This document shows positions 1 to 11,560 of a DNA stretch of 64,000 bases, piece after piece. This stretch comes from Primula veris (lineage: Eukaryota > Streptophyta > Magnoliopsida > Ericales > Primulaceae): NCBI GenBank assembly GCA_963682055.1, contig OY821744.1:22606967-22670966 (forward strand), in the 5' to 3' direction. Position 1 is the stretch's first letter; every line of letters starts with the position of its first letter. The translations under genes and the position numbers were made by a program. The notes under the pieces were generated by a model. The model had not been told where the DNA came from and did no database searches. It worked only from the letters and a program-made list of their open reading frames with translations.

Positions 1-218
1 CAGTGATGACACCTGAAGGCTTGCTGATGTCACCGGTCCATGAAGATCACGACAATATCAAGGATGTCCAGTCTGAAGATCATCATGATCGGAATGTCCC
101 ACGGCCATTGAATCAATCTGATGACAACAATGGAGACGCGCAGAATGCCTTACAGCCATTAGATGTGCCTGGCCAGATTTTGTTGGATGATGACGAGGGT
201 GATGCACATGATGGCTAA
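1..218 (+). CDS. AT-hook nuclear-localized (AHL) protein copy A, C-terminal end only (partial)
   Basis: This is the last part of the final exon of an AHL gene; the rest lies left of the window. The 71 visible codons end in TAA at 216-218. They align along their whole length with the C-terminus of the complete AHL gene at 3519-10091: both carry LMSPVHEDHDNI, an Asp/His/Asn/Gln-rich stretch, QNALQ and a terminal acidic DDDxGDAHxG. This tail lies downstream of the PPC domain and has no known catalytic role. The 640 bp after the stop also resembles the DNA after copy B, so the copies are tandem duplicates. Whether copy A is a functional gene cannot be judged from this fragment. The codon at 3-5 is GTG and is internal, not a start. 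Confidence 0.85.
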   Translation, partial: VMTPEGLLMSPVHEDHDNIKDVQSEDHHDRNVPRPLNQSDDNNGDAQNALQPLDVPGQILLDDDEGDAHDG

Positions 219-1752
219 TCTTATACTCCGCAGATCATAGTTGGGAAAAAGTTGATTTTGTTGTTTTATTGTTTTTCCCTAAAAAGATAACAAATTTGTT
301 TGTGATAAGTTTGTGTGATACCATTCTTTTTTGGGAACTAAGACAAAATGTGTTGTTACCGACTTTTCAGATAAGTAGTTGCTTTCTCCTTTTAAATCAT
401 TAACCCTCTTTCAACATTCTAATTATAGATTGCTTTTATGTTTATTTGTATAGTATATTTATATATGAAACCAACAGCTCTGCATAAGGAGGATTGATGA
501 AGGGGATTGATCCTAAACATCACATCACGATAGTACTTGAACGAAAAAGATTAGAAAACTCAACTTTACAAGAATTATTTGGGAAATGTATTTATAATTA
601 AGCTGAAATGATTTTGCAGAAAACTGTCTTCTGGATTCTGTACGTGCAGGAAAAATCCTTCCTGATCTGTTACTATTTACGACCATGTTGATAGGCTCTA
701 CTCAGCAATACCGATAAAATTCATTATTTTCTATGTGTTAAATACGTAAAAGAATTTTCCTGAAGATGATAATGTTACGATTAAATTGAACCTATCTACC
801 TTGATTTTTTCGTCATTATTATTTTATTCATATATCCTTTTTACTGGTAGTCGCGGAAGTAATCACAACTCTGATAGCATATAAAATCATGAGCAACACA
901 ATAAAACGAAAAATATAGAAAGAGATTTAGAGAGAAAATATCCCCATACTCAAATTATGAGCTGAAAAATTATATTGCATCAAACGTCAGGTTGTTATAC
1001 TGTTTATATAACGACATGTCTGCTAGTTACTCCAATTTACACAGATAGTTCCTAACTTATTTACGTATTTTCATATCAATATTCAATTATAAGAAAGTAA
1101 GAGCAAGTTATCTCCAACAAATCAACAATATATATATATATATATAAAGGAAATACATTTAGATTCCATTGAATACTCTCGTGATACTCGGTACATTAGT
1201 GTCTTATTTCCGATCGTTAAACATTCTATATATAAAAACAAAATTGCGGTAAACGACTTGAAAAGAACTCCATTAAACTTTTTAACGCTTGTGCCATAGA
1301 TTACATAAATTTGTAACAATCCTTTTTTGTTCGATAGTGTCAAATTATCATTAAACTTTTGTACGTTTGTTCATAACAATCCTTTTTTGTACGGTAGTAG
1401 ATTTAATCTCTACATTTTATTCATAATTTACTTGAAGACCCGAGTTAGTTCGTAGTTGAAATCTCAAAGAAAAATAAATAATAAAGACAAGTAGTAAACA
1501 ATATATGCTTTTATTTATAAAAAAATTAAAAATTATACTATGTGAGAAGCATTCCTCCAAGGTTGCAAAGGAAAAGCTTAAAGGTAGAGAAACAATGAAA
1601 ACTAAAAAAAGGAAATTAGAGGAAGATAAGAATAAGAACAACAATATTTATCTTTCAAATCCATGCATATATCATAAATGGAACAATCTTAAATACCGAG
1701 TTACGAAATACAAAAAATAGAGACAATATAAATAATGGAATACAAATAATTT
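219..1752. other. Intergenic DNA between AHL copies A and B
   Basis: No credible gene is seen. Positions 219 to about 860 resemble 10092-10790 downstream of copy B (shared tract around the TGTTACCGACTTTTCAGATA motif). About 860-1745 resembles 28830-29945 upstream of copy C. The block therefore looks like 3' flank of copy A followed by distal 5' flank of copy B. Two copies of an approximately 75-bp repeat, with the core GTGCCATAGATTACATAAAT in the first, lie near 1275-1400. Confidence 0.6.
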
Positions 1753-2818
1753 TGTCATGCCCCGGCTTTTATAGAAACCTGGGAACGCGATTTAAGGAAA
1801 TAAATAAACTTAATCACAAAAACACATCCTTCTGATCACACTCTTTTAGCATATATCTTACACAAAAATTGTTCATAAACAGACAATTATCTACATTATT
1901 CTACCTTGTATTCATCAACGACAATATACAACACGATACTAACACGGAGATTACACTACCACGTGCACGCCAAAACATTCTTGCCCCAAGTTCCGCTGGA
2001 ACACTCAAACAGGCCAGGAACCCCTGTGCATCAGTGCTCTCCCCTAAAATAATATAAGTAAACAAAAACGTTGAAACGAAGAAAAAGAGTGAGCCAACTA
2101 AATCCATCACATATACGTCTACAAACTAAAAATAATAATGCAAACTATATGTATTTTGATCTTTTATATCAGTATTTCGTATTTTAATAACTCCTCTACA
2201 CCTCGACTACAATCGCCAAGTGGCGTGACTCTGCCAACGACTCAAATGTGTATAAAGTCGGATTCATATAAGTGTCGTATCACTGCTCAGATTCACGTAT
2301 GGAGTCAACTTCTCATGAAACCATACGCCGACTATTGTCGTCATTCCGTGAGCACTAGGCCCGCCGAAACCTATTTGACACGTGAACCCTAAACCAAATA
2401 AAAGGCTGACAAAGATAAATAATTTGTATTTATATTATCCTATATATGTAATTATAATGAGTTTAGTTGACTCACTATTTATTTTGTTCTTTTTATATTT
2501 TATTGTATTGTTTTAGGTGGAGGTCCTGATGTACAAGTTCTCGACCTGTTTAAGCTTTTGAGCGAAGTTCGAGCATGGAACGTTTTGGGTCGGATGTGGT
2601 ACTACATATGTATGTGATGTATTTTGTGTACTGTACATTTACAAGATGTATATCACGTCTGAGATGTGAGATGCGAGATGCGAGCTAGTTATGTAATTTT
2701 ATGTGTAATAAGTTTCACAGAGGAGTTTTGAAAGGATCTATAATCGTTTATTCACTTTTGTTGTTTTCTTATTTTTCTAAGGTCCCGTCTCAAACTCCAC
2801 AAAAGACGGGGTTTTACA
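1753..2818. mobile_element. Solo LTR of a Ty3-type retrotransposon, TSD AATTT
   Basis: A 1066-bp block begins TGTCATGCCCC and ends GGGGTTTTACA. It is flanked by a perfect 5-bp direct repeat AATTT at 1748-1752 and 2819-2823. The matching upstream region of AHL copy C (around 29940) reads straight across without it, which behaves like an empty site. The start resembles the TGTCACGCCCC start of the Ty3 LTR at 25312, so the same broad group is likely. No internal domain remains, so it is a solo LTR left by LTR-LTR recombination. No coding capacity is seen. Confidence 0.85.
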
Positions 2819-2904
2819 AATTTAACATAAATAAGAGATAGTAAAGTTAATTGATAATAAAGACAAAGAGAATTACTTAACCAATTAAACAAAACAAATA
2901 CAGT

Positions 2905-3045
2905 CAGGGGCGGACCCAGGGGTGGCTGGGGGTGACCATCCCCGACGACTCCCGGCGACGATTTTTAATTTTTATTTTTTTTTATATGTGTAATTTAAAT
3001 TTTTTTAAGATATATACATTGATGGTTCCTCCTAATTAAACAATT
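2905..3045 (+). mobile_element. hAT-like terminal fragment
   Basis: The segment starts CAGGGGCGGACCCAGG, a typical terminal inverted repeat of plant hAT elements of the Tip100 type, followed by G/C-rich then A/T-rich DNA. I see no matching opposite terminus, so the right edge is approximate. It lies about 230 bp upstream of the copy B TATA box and is absent from the equivalent place upstream of copy C. Confidence 0.4.
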
Positions 3046-3053
3046 AAACAAAT

Positions 3054-3342
3054 TGTCTCATTCTTGCAACGTAAACCATAATGGTTTCGTCCCTGAATAC
3101 AGTATAATGGTAAACTATTGGTTCCTGTCTCATTCTTGCAACGTAAACCATAATGGTTTCGTCCCTGAATACAGTATAATGGTAAACTACTGGTTCAAAG
3201 TATACTCTGTTTTAATGGTAAACTACTGGTTCAAAGTATTGAAGGGTATTCTTGGAATTGGCTAAATTCCTTCCTCTATAAATACCGTCCTAGAAATCTA
3301 AAAGCCAAACACTCAGTCCTGTCTCATTCTTGCAACGTAAGT
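3054..3342 (+). repeat. Tandem duplication in the AHL copy B promoter and leader
   Basis: A roughly 75-bp unit (CTCATTCTTGCAACGTAAAC through GGTAAACTA) occurs twice at about 3056-3200. A shorter extra unit (TGGTAAACTACTGGTTCAAA) follows. The opening words CTCATTCTTGCAACGTAAG recur at about 3322-3342, inside the likely 5' UTR exon. The last copy ends in a strong GTAAGT splice donor. Copy C lacks the expansion. Confidence 0.75.
3277..3284 (+). promoter_or_regulatory. TATA box of AHL copy B
   Basis: TATAAATA is embedded in CTCTATAAATACC. The same sequence precedes copy C at 30086-30093, at a similar distance from the start codon. It is followed by the shared leader CCAAACACTCAGTC and then, after a probable 5' UTR intron (GTAAGT donor near 3338, acceptor TATGCAG ending at 3488), by the coding ATG. 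Confidence 0.7.
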
Positions 3343-3518
3343 CCGGAATGAACATTGTTTACAAATATTGCAACTTATATATACAAATATTACAATTTAT
3401 ATATAGACAGACATACATTACTGTCTGATTTATTTTCTATAAATGAAGATTTCTTGACTTGACATAAGTATTTGTTTTGAGTATGCAGATCTTCCAAGAT
3501 ATATTTGGTCATTCAAAA

Positions 3519-6500
3519 ATGGAAAGCAGTGGCAATAACATGGTCATATCTCCTGTGAAGGAGACACAAGCAACACCAGTTCAACAACAGGAAGGTGAAA
3601 TTTCAGGCCCAAGTAGAGAAGAGCAGGTGATAGTAGGCTCTAAGAAAAGAGGCAGGCCGAAAAAATATGACATCTCTGTCGTGCCCGATGTGACGGTGAC
3701 TCAGGGTTCGCCTGGGGAGAAGAGAGGCAGAGGTCGCCCTCGTGGCTCCCATAATCGCCAAACAACCTCAGTTATCGGTAAGTTTTTTCTGGGTGCATCA
3801 ATCATGATTATATACGTTTATCTATATATATATAGCCATGTGATGAACAGATGTTGATATAATATTATACTTGCATTAATCTGATTTGATTCACGATTTG
3901 ATCTCTCAAACTCTTTTTGGTGTGATTACTTTGTGTATTTTTTTCCTTCTCAGTGCTATATAGACTATAGGTTAATGATGTGTATGTCCAGAACAAAGTA
4001 CCCCTATGCTGCAAGAATGACGATACAAAATATATCGTAAATATAGTACGCAAAACTACGCTCAGATAATAAAATTGTTGTTCTCATATTTATTTTTTTG
4101 ATTATAATATACTATATACGAAACATAAAAATACTCCTATTAATCAAGCATTAGATACTATACAGATAATAGAAATTTGTCTAATTAAATAAACAATACA
4201 ATTACAAAAAAAAAAAAAAAAACTGTCTATCAAATCTTCTTCGCCATCGATACTTTCTATGAGGACCGACACTCCGGCTATTCTTTTGTCCACTTAAATA
4301 TCAACGGATCATCTGTTATTTTTTGGTCCGTGTTTGGATCTCTTGGTTTTCTCACATTTAATATTCCTAAGTAAAGATTACTATAATTCGACCTTGTAAT
4401 CCTGATAAATTAGGAAATCAATTATTCACCCACCAACTGTCTCATAACCGTTGTAAGGTAGTCAATCTGTCGCAAAAATATTAATCAAATAAATAATTAA
4501 GATAATCCGACAAAATATAAAATACAAGAATATATTTTATTTACTCCTAATTAATGATCGCACACGTGCTAAGTGATTTTGTCTTACAATATAAATGTGG
4601 CATATTAGCCGCGGGTGCTAAGCATGGTGGCACACCAAATTATTCTTTCTAGTTGTACTCCATATTAATGCGATTAAGTATACTAGAAGAGATACAATAA
4701 TATGGTGGATAAATGTTGTGTGTCAATGTGAGGTAGTTGTTGAGAACATTTCTCATAAACATATATTTACATCACAGTATGCTCTTGATAAATAACAAAA
4801 AGCATCAAATATATTTCAAATCCACTAGAAAACGTAGTTATATTTTTCCTTCACCATCCATCCGATCCTTGGTGAATACTCCAATTCTTGAGTACCTGTG
4901 CCACAGTGTGATTCTTTTTGGTCCTAAGTAATGTATATAGGAACAATTGATATTGTTCTTGATCTGAACGTACGACTAAAATTGGGTTGTTCGTAACTAT
5001 TCCCATGCGAGGAAAAATCTACAATTTTAATTCTGAAATTAAACCAACAAAATCCAGATATACAACTACGTGCCAAATGTAGTTTGGGTTGTTCGTAACT
5101 ATTCCCATGTGAGGAAAAATCTACAATTTTAATTCTGAAATTAAACCAACAAAATCCAGAGATACAACTACGTGCCAAATGTAGTATGCAAAACTGTCTC
5201 TGCAGGAAAAATACACTCCTGCATTGCCAACACTATTTACTTCGTCGCTCATGCATTGAACTTTTTCCCTTCGCCTTGTGCTTGCAAAGCGGCTACACGT
5301 TGACATGCAATTCTGATCATGTCATTTTAGCAAACAACAATACCTCGCAATATGCCTATACATGGTGCCTTATGCCTTTTTAGCATAAATGTGCTAACAG
5401 ACATACCGCCAGAAATCTTAGTAGTCCTCGATGAACTAGCATCCATGTAACATCAGTTTGTTTCTCAAAACACTATATTATCGTATCCTATTCCCATAAA
5501 TTTCCAGCTTTTGGCAAATTTGACGATATATTTGATCTTTCACAGGGGCGGAGGCAGGGGGACAGGGGTGGCGACCTCCACCCCGGAAATTTTTAAAAAA
5601 AAAAAATTATATAGAAAAATTCTGACATTTAAGGTTTTATATATTAATAGTCAGCTAATAAACAAATTGTAACTTGGTTCATCTGGTAAACATAACATAT
5701 TTGTGTTCCCAATGCCCTAGTTTGAATCCCGTGATTATTTTTTACTCTACATTTAATTAACATTTTTTTACTCTTTGACTTTTCCATTAATTGCATTTTT
5801 TAGATATTATAACAAAATTTATAAATAAAAAAAGGTTTAAATTATAATAAATTCATATTCGTAGTCAATTTTTCTTTGTCGTTTATAAATTTTGAATTAA
5901 TGGACAAGTCATTTGAGTTTTTAAACTCTGAGTTTCTTTGGTTTTTTGTACGATTATTGTACTAACGGAAAAAAGAAACTTCAACAGCCCCCCTAAGAAT
6001 TTAATCCTATTTCCTTCACTGATTCTTCGGTTGTTCTTGCTCTAATGGACTAAATTTGATCGAAAATTACTTCAGTTGCAAAATGAAATTCCTTTTTAAT
6101 TCTTGGAGGAGGCGAACAAAAAGTTCTTAAGGAATCAAATTTTAACTAACATGGAAGGTCAGGTGAACATTCGATCTTTCGAGAAGTTTCAAACGTTACG
6201 CCGAATTCCCAAACCGTTTAGCAATCTTAAATGGTCCATTGTACCTTGGAATTAATCCTCCATGAGATTTGTGCTTAATATTTCTTCCAAGTTTGAGTCA
6301 AACCAAGTTGGCCTACTTCAAATTCTAATTAACACCTTTTTGTTTTGGATCTGTTTACTTCTTCATGCACACTGTTCCTTAGCCAAGTTATTCCCACCTT
6401 CTTCATATAGTTCTTCTTTGGCCAATGATAAATTATTCACCCTGGACACCTATTCGGCTCTAATTGCCTTCTTGTGATTCTTTCCTGATGGTTGTAGCTA

Positions 6501-9500
6501 AATTACCCAATCAAGTAAATCAAACCAATCTTTCTAACTTGTTGTTACTAGTGCCTCAAAAAAAATTCCCGCAATGCATTGATCAGTTTTTCATTGTCTT
6601 CTCAAATTGCGAATGATTATCAATCGAACGTTTTAAGTCGGAACCCAGCATTTCGAACAACTCTCTCCAAAAATACTCATTGAACAGTTACTCACTATAT
6701 CCTCAGGTATGCCATATTAATTCATCATGACAATAATGATGTCACCTCCCGGCTACAGATATTCGGTTGTGGAACAAAACATTTCATACATCAAAAAGCA
6801 GTCAACCATTGGCAGGATGGTTGTCAATCCTTTCACCGCACTCATAAAATGACCCATTTTCTAACCAGTACCTCTTTATCATTCCCTAAGACCAGTGCAG
6901 ATTGGAATAACCAAGTCTTATCTCCACTCTGCACTGGTCTTTATCTTCTGGTTCTATACCTAACACAATGTAGTTTATTTAACTTCTTTAATGTTTCACA
7001 CTTCCATTCCAATATTTACGAAGATCTCTACCAATTTGTTGTTTGAAAATAAACAAGCACATAACATGATTTATGAAATTACAAGCCAATTCTTTACTCG
7101 GTTCACGATGAATTCGCAAGATAGTGAAGCTTGTAAAAATTAAGGAAATACATATATGATTTTACTACACCAAGGGTAATACGTATCATCGCATCGGTTG
7201 ACACTATTGCAAAAGTTTTGCTATTCTTAAACGGATAGAGTTCGGATGTGTGATGATAAACCATGATGATGTGTGCTCTTAGCATAATGTAACAACTTGA
7301 AGGCATGGACGTCTTTTTTTCCAGTAAGTGCATACCCGAATTAACGGAACCCACCAGACCACAATTGGGTTGTCATGTTGTTTATTCCTGAAATTATAAC
7401 CGATTCGTTTTTCTTTATTTGGTTTTATTAGAGAGGATTGGGTATTCTAACAATGAGGATGATGATTGGTAGAATTGTTAAAGCTCCCAATTTCGATTTG
7501 ACACCGTATTTGATTTGATACATTATCAGTTGTGTGATACTTATTTTAAATTTTTATTGGCTCTATTTTTTTTCTGATGCAGATTCTCATGTGTTTGCTC
7601 CATGTTCTAATGGGAACTTGACCCCAGTTGTATTGTCAATACAAAGAGGAGAGGTGACATTACATATAATATTGTATAAAAGCCAAATTTCTACATCTTG
7701 ATTTCTCTTGAGCCGATGCTTTCAGATATTTTAACCTTCAATTTATGTGGACCTATTATCACAATGATATTCTTTCTATGAGTTTTTGTAGGACATTGTT
7801 GAGAAGGTGATGACTTTATTTCAGAAGGGTGTTCAAGTCCTTTTCATTCTTACAGCTTCTGGTCCGATATCTGTTGTTGATCTCCGTCCTGATCGTTCCG
7901 GGGCCAGTGTCACTCGATATGAGGTAATTATATGATATAACTTTCATCTTATTTAGGTCTTGTTCGCTTTATTTAGGCCTTGTTCGCTTTAGTGAGTTTA
8001 TACTTCAACATATCTTGATCAAAACATTGATGGTTGTTATTTCTCATATCATAACTTATCTTTCTTTTTCCGTTTTCTTTGTTTTTTCGATTACATATAT
8101 CATGTGATCATGTCAATTCATGTTCATATAGTTGTTTATTTAAAATGTTTTTTTGTTTTTTAGCCTTATGTATATGACATTTTTGATACTTAGTTGTGAT
8201 ATGATTAAACAAATCAAGTATCAACAATGAAGATTGCATATAGCCCTATAACTCGCTCCCAATTACTTTTTCCGCTTGAATGGTTGTTTATATTTAATTT
8301 TAATGTAGGGTTACTTTGAGATTCTGACCCTGGCTGGGTCACAAATGTTGGATGACGTTGGAGCTCAGCCCAGAGGTCCGCTAATGATAAGCACCACATT
8401 AGCATGTACAGACGGGCGTGTGTTTGGCGGAGCCGTTGGTGGTTGTTTAATTGCCGCTGCACCCGTGCAAGTAAGCATTCTAGAAATGATATGAAAACAA
8501 ATAAAAAATTGAGTAATAGACAAGTATTGTTACGCTTCTTTTTCCTTAAAAAAATGTCATAGTCAAAAGCTATTTGTTTTAAATTTTGAACCAATAAAAT
8601 AAAAATGAATTCCCAAGTAGTAAAAAGTTCTGACTTTTAAGTGTAAAACTACTTCACACAAACAAAAACCTGAAACCATTACGGCATTGGATACATATTA
8701 AGCCGATTGGGAATTACTCAAAATATTAATGCCAAATGCCAATGATGGAAATTGTTAGAACCTCCCTAGATTGTGCTATAAGATAGCCTCACTCATACAG
8801 ACACTTATTTACTTAATATCTTTTATGATTATCTGCCTAATTGCAAGTTGCGTATTGCAACTTTTTGCAGCGTTGTTCCCATGGGGGATCCTCGCTCTGA
8901 ACCAAGGGGAGGCAAAACTACACTATATATATAAGCACGGATACCTTTGTAATCATAGATCTTTCTTCAAAAAGATCTTTATTAGTAGTCGCATGTGACT
9001 TTACGATATTTTCTAAATAGGAAATCACTTTTTAACCAGATAAGATAAATGTCAAGATTAAATTAAAGAACACAATTATGATTTAAATGGTAGAAAGATT
9101 TATTCAAACTATAATTTTTTTTATAAAATTATAGAAATTACATGTGTGCACAATAATATAATAAAACATGGCAAACAAAATATAGTTAGGCACAACAAGA
9201 TTTGAAACCACGACCTATGATTTGTATTATAGTTACTCTACAATTATGCTCAACGCATAAATCTTGACATTTTTTGCATTGGATATTACATAACTTTATT
9301 TAATGTATACAAATATACCTATTTTGTGAAAACGTAAAAATAAATTAATTGTCCCGAATGAAGGGAGGGCAGTTGACCCCTCTTGCCTCCGCCCATGTGT
9401 TCCGGAAAACGAAGGAAAAGTCTTATTAGTGAACTAGGAAATAACATAAGATACATGTCTGCATTCTTGTAACTGGAAATGTCTTACAACTTGTCTGGTT

Positions 9501-10091
9501 GTACCCCATAAGCCCAACATCTTTATTTTGTGCTGCAATTCATGTGTTTGGTCAGTTTAAAAACAGTGTACACTTTCTTCTGCCCAACTTATTTTCAGAC
9601 TCAAGTATAAGTTCATGTTTGCTTAACGGTTACAGCCTAACAAGCATTCCAGTTTAGTTTAATTCAAAATTACTTAGCAAATCTATATCTCATACTCATA
9701 CCGTTTATTCTTTCAAACTTTCTAGCTTGTAATTGGAATTATCAAGCAAGAGGGCGCGAATAAGTTGAAGACCAAAAGGCACTTGTTTGAACCATCAATT
9801 GCTCAACCAGTGGCTGAAAATATAGAAATAACAATAGCATCTCTACCCGTCGATAAGACCCCTGAGAAGTTAATGATGACACCTCAAGGCTCGCTGATGT
9901 CACCGGTCCATGAAGATCATGACAATATCAACGCTGACCAGCCTGACGATCATCATGATCAGAATGGCTCACAGCCGTTGGATCAATCTGATGAGTACAA
10001 TGGAGACACGCAGAATGCGTTACAGCTGTTGGATCATGTGTCTAGCCAAATTTCATCGGATGATGACGATGGTGATGCACATGAAGGCTAA
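3519..10091 (+). CDS. AHL copy B: AT-hook motif nuclear-localized protein, five exons, complete
   Basis: Coding exons are 3519-3777, 7583-7653, 7792-7923, 8309-8470 and 9726-10091. All have GT-AG borders and compatible phases, giving 329 aa. AHL proteins bind AT-rich minor grooves in the nucleus and act as chromatin/transcription regulators through PPC-domain trimers. Residues 44-47 and 71-74 are RGRP cores of two AT hooks. Residues 87 to about 215 form the PPC/DUF296 domain, ending VFGGAVGGCLIAAAPVQLVIG. The tail is acidic (DDDDGDAHEG). The ATG at 3519 is chosen because a splice acceptor ends at 3488 and upstream in-frame codons lack a convincing start. The usual PPC core GRFEIL reads GYFEIL at 155-160. 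Intron 1 (3.8 kb) and intron 4 (1.25 kb) hold transposon debris. It belongs to a tandem cluster with partial copies A and C. Expression is not provable here. Confidence 0.9.
4982..5187 (+). repeat. 102-bp direct tandem repeat (two copies) in AHL intron 1
   Basis: Two adjacent near-identical 102-bp units begin GGGTTGTTCGTAACTATTCC and end near CGTGCCAAATGTAGT. They differ by only a few substitutions, so the duplication is recent. No coding role is evident. Confidence 0.85.
5543..6021. mobile_element. Decayed non-autonomous hAT-like element in AHL intron 1
   Basis: The left end is CAGGGGCGGAGGCAGG. The right end, read on the minus strand, is CAGTGAAGGAAATAGGATT, an eroded version of the same type of terminus. 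The flanking octamers (ATCTTTCA and ATTCTTCG) are only loosely similar, as expected of an old 8-bp duplication. A tRNA-like phrase TTTGAATCCCGTG lies near 5732. No transposase is present. Confidence 0.45.
6888..6941. other. Short perfect hairpin in AHL intron 1
   Basis: AAGACCAGTGCAGA at 6888-6901 pairs perfectly with TCTGCACTGGTCTT at 6928-6941, giving a 14-bp stem and a 26-nt loop. The stem is too short for a standard plant pre-miRNA, and no flanking extension of pairing is seen. Confidence 0.6.
9350..9397 (-). mobile_element. hAT-like terminus in AHL intron 4
   Basis: Read on the minus strand, the end is CATGGGCGGAGGCA, followed by G/C-rich then A/T-rich DNA and a tRNA-like phrase (GTGGTTTCAAATC, near 9202). 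This is the layout of the element at 5543-6021. The opposite terminus is not recognisable, so the extent to the left is unknown. Confidence 0.4.
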
Positions 10092-10877
10092 TCTTATACT
10101 CCGCTCATCAAAGTTGTGAAAATGTTCATGAGTTTTTTTGTTGTTTTACAGTTTTCCCTAAAAAGATAATAACTTTGTTATGATAAGCTTGTGTAATACC
10201 CTTCTTTTTTCTGAGACTTATTATTCATGTGTTGTTACCGACTTTTCAGATAAGTTGTTGCTTTCTCCATTTAAATCATTAACCCTTTTTCAACATTCTA
10301 ATTATAGCTTGCTTTTATGTTTATGTGTATACGACTATACGGTATATTAATATGAAACCAACGGCACTGCATTAGGAGGATTGAAGAAGGGGATTGATCC
10401 TCAATACCACATCACGATAGTACTTGAACAAAAAAATTTAGAAAATTCGACTTTTAATTAATAATTAGGGAAATGTTTTTATAATTAAGCTAAAATGATT
10501 TTGCAGAAAACTTTGTTCTTGATCGAAAAATCCGGTACAAATCTGTTATTATTTACCATCATGTTGATAGTTTCTGTCCAGCAATACCAATATAATTCAT
10601 TAGATTTATATGTTAAATACTTCCAATATCCGTTCTTGTATACTATATGATATGCGCACATACACAGATACACTCCATATAAAACGGAGAATGGTGGATA
10701 TTATCAAAGAGTTTTCCTGAAGATAATAATGTTATGATTTGAACCGTACTTTGATGTTTTCGTCATTATTGACTTGTTCATACATACTTTTAACTAGGTT
10801 TATATCAATATATATTGTAGCTATGTATTATTGTTATGTAGATTCTTCACTTGAATGCAGAGAATGAACTAGAGATG
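10092..10877. other. 3' flank of AHL copy B
   Basis: There is no gene. To about 10790 it resembles 219-860 downstream of copy A, including GTGTTGTTACCGACTTTTCA and a pyrimidine-rich tract, which marks the right part of the tandem duplication unit. Confidence 0.6.
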
Positions 10878-11512
10878 GATGAAACTTGCGTCCTCCCGGA
10901 GGATCTACCTCCTAGCCTCCTACTTAAACCAATTACATTTTGACAGGTATGAAAAGGAAAATTAGTATAGTTAAACTTATTTCATGCTATAATTTATTAC
11001 CAATTATTACAATTACTATCAAAATTACATAATAATAATCACAAATATATATTTTAGCATACCAAGTTTGACGCAAGATTTGTAACAAATATATTTGAAA
11101 TTGATTTTACTTAAAATAAATCTTTGAGTTTCATATTTTATAAGAACACGTTATTATAAATTAGAACATTTAAGTAAATATATATATATATATACACACA
11201 CTAGTAATTGTGCCTCATGCGTTGCGTGTGTGACGCGCAGTGCAATTAAAATATAGAAAATAAGTGTAGTTATGATACTAATATGTGGATAATACAAAAA
11301 AAAAAAATACTATAAGAGGATAATATTTAAAAGAATGTTTGGTTGTTAATAGAGATAAATTATGTTATTAGTTATTAGTTATTACTTTTTATATTTTTTT
11401 TATGTGAGTATGGTATTATTGTAATTAATAAAAAAATATATGGGTGTTTTTGGAAAAAAAATGATTAAATTGGACAGACTCATTTGACTTGGGTTGACTT
11501 ATTATAATAGAA

Positions 11513-11560
<48 letters not shown>

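Noticed and set aside
5700..5745. tRNA gene or SINE from the TTTGAATCCCGTG box
   Set aside because: No cloverleaf or A box at the right distance; similar phrases are part of hAT terminal regions.
8214..8594. 126-codon minus ORF across AHL exon 4
   Set aside because: It is a shadow of a real exon whose splice sites and phases on the plus strand fit the PPC domain.
5543..9397. One 3.85-kb hAT element with inverted ends enclosing AHL exons 2-4 (exon capture)
   Set aside because: The octamers outside the two ends differ (ATCTTTCA versus TGTTCCGG), and a better partner end lies at 6021. Two separate decayed insertions explain it.
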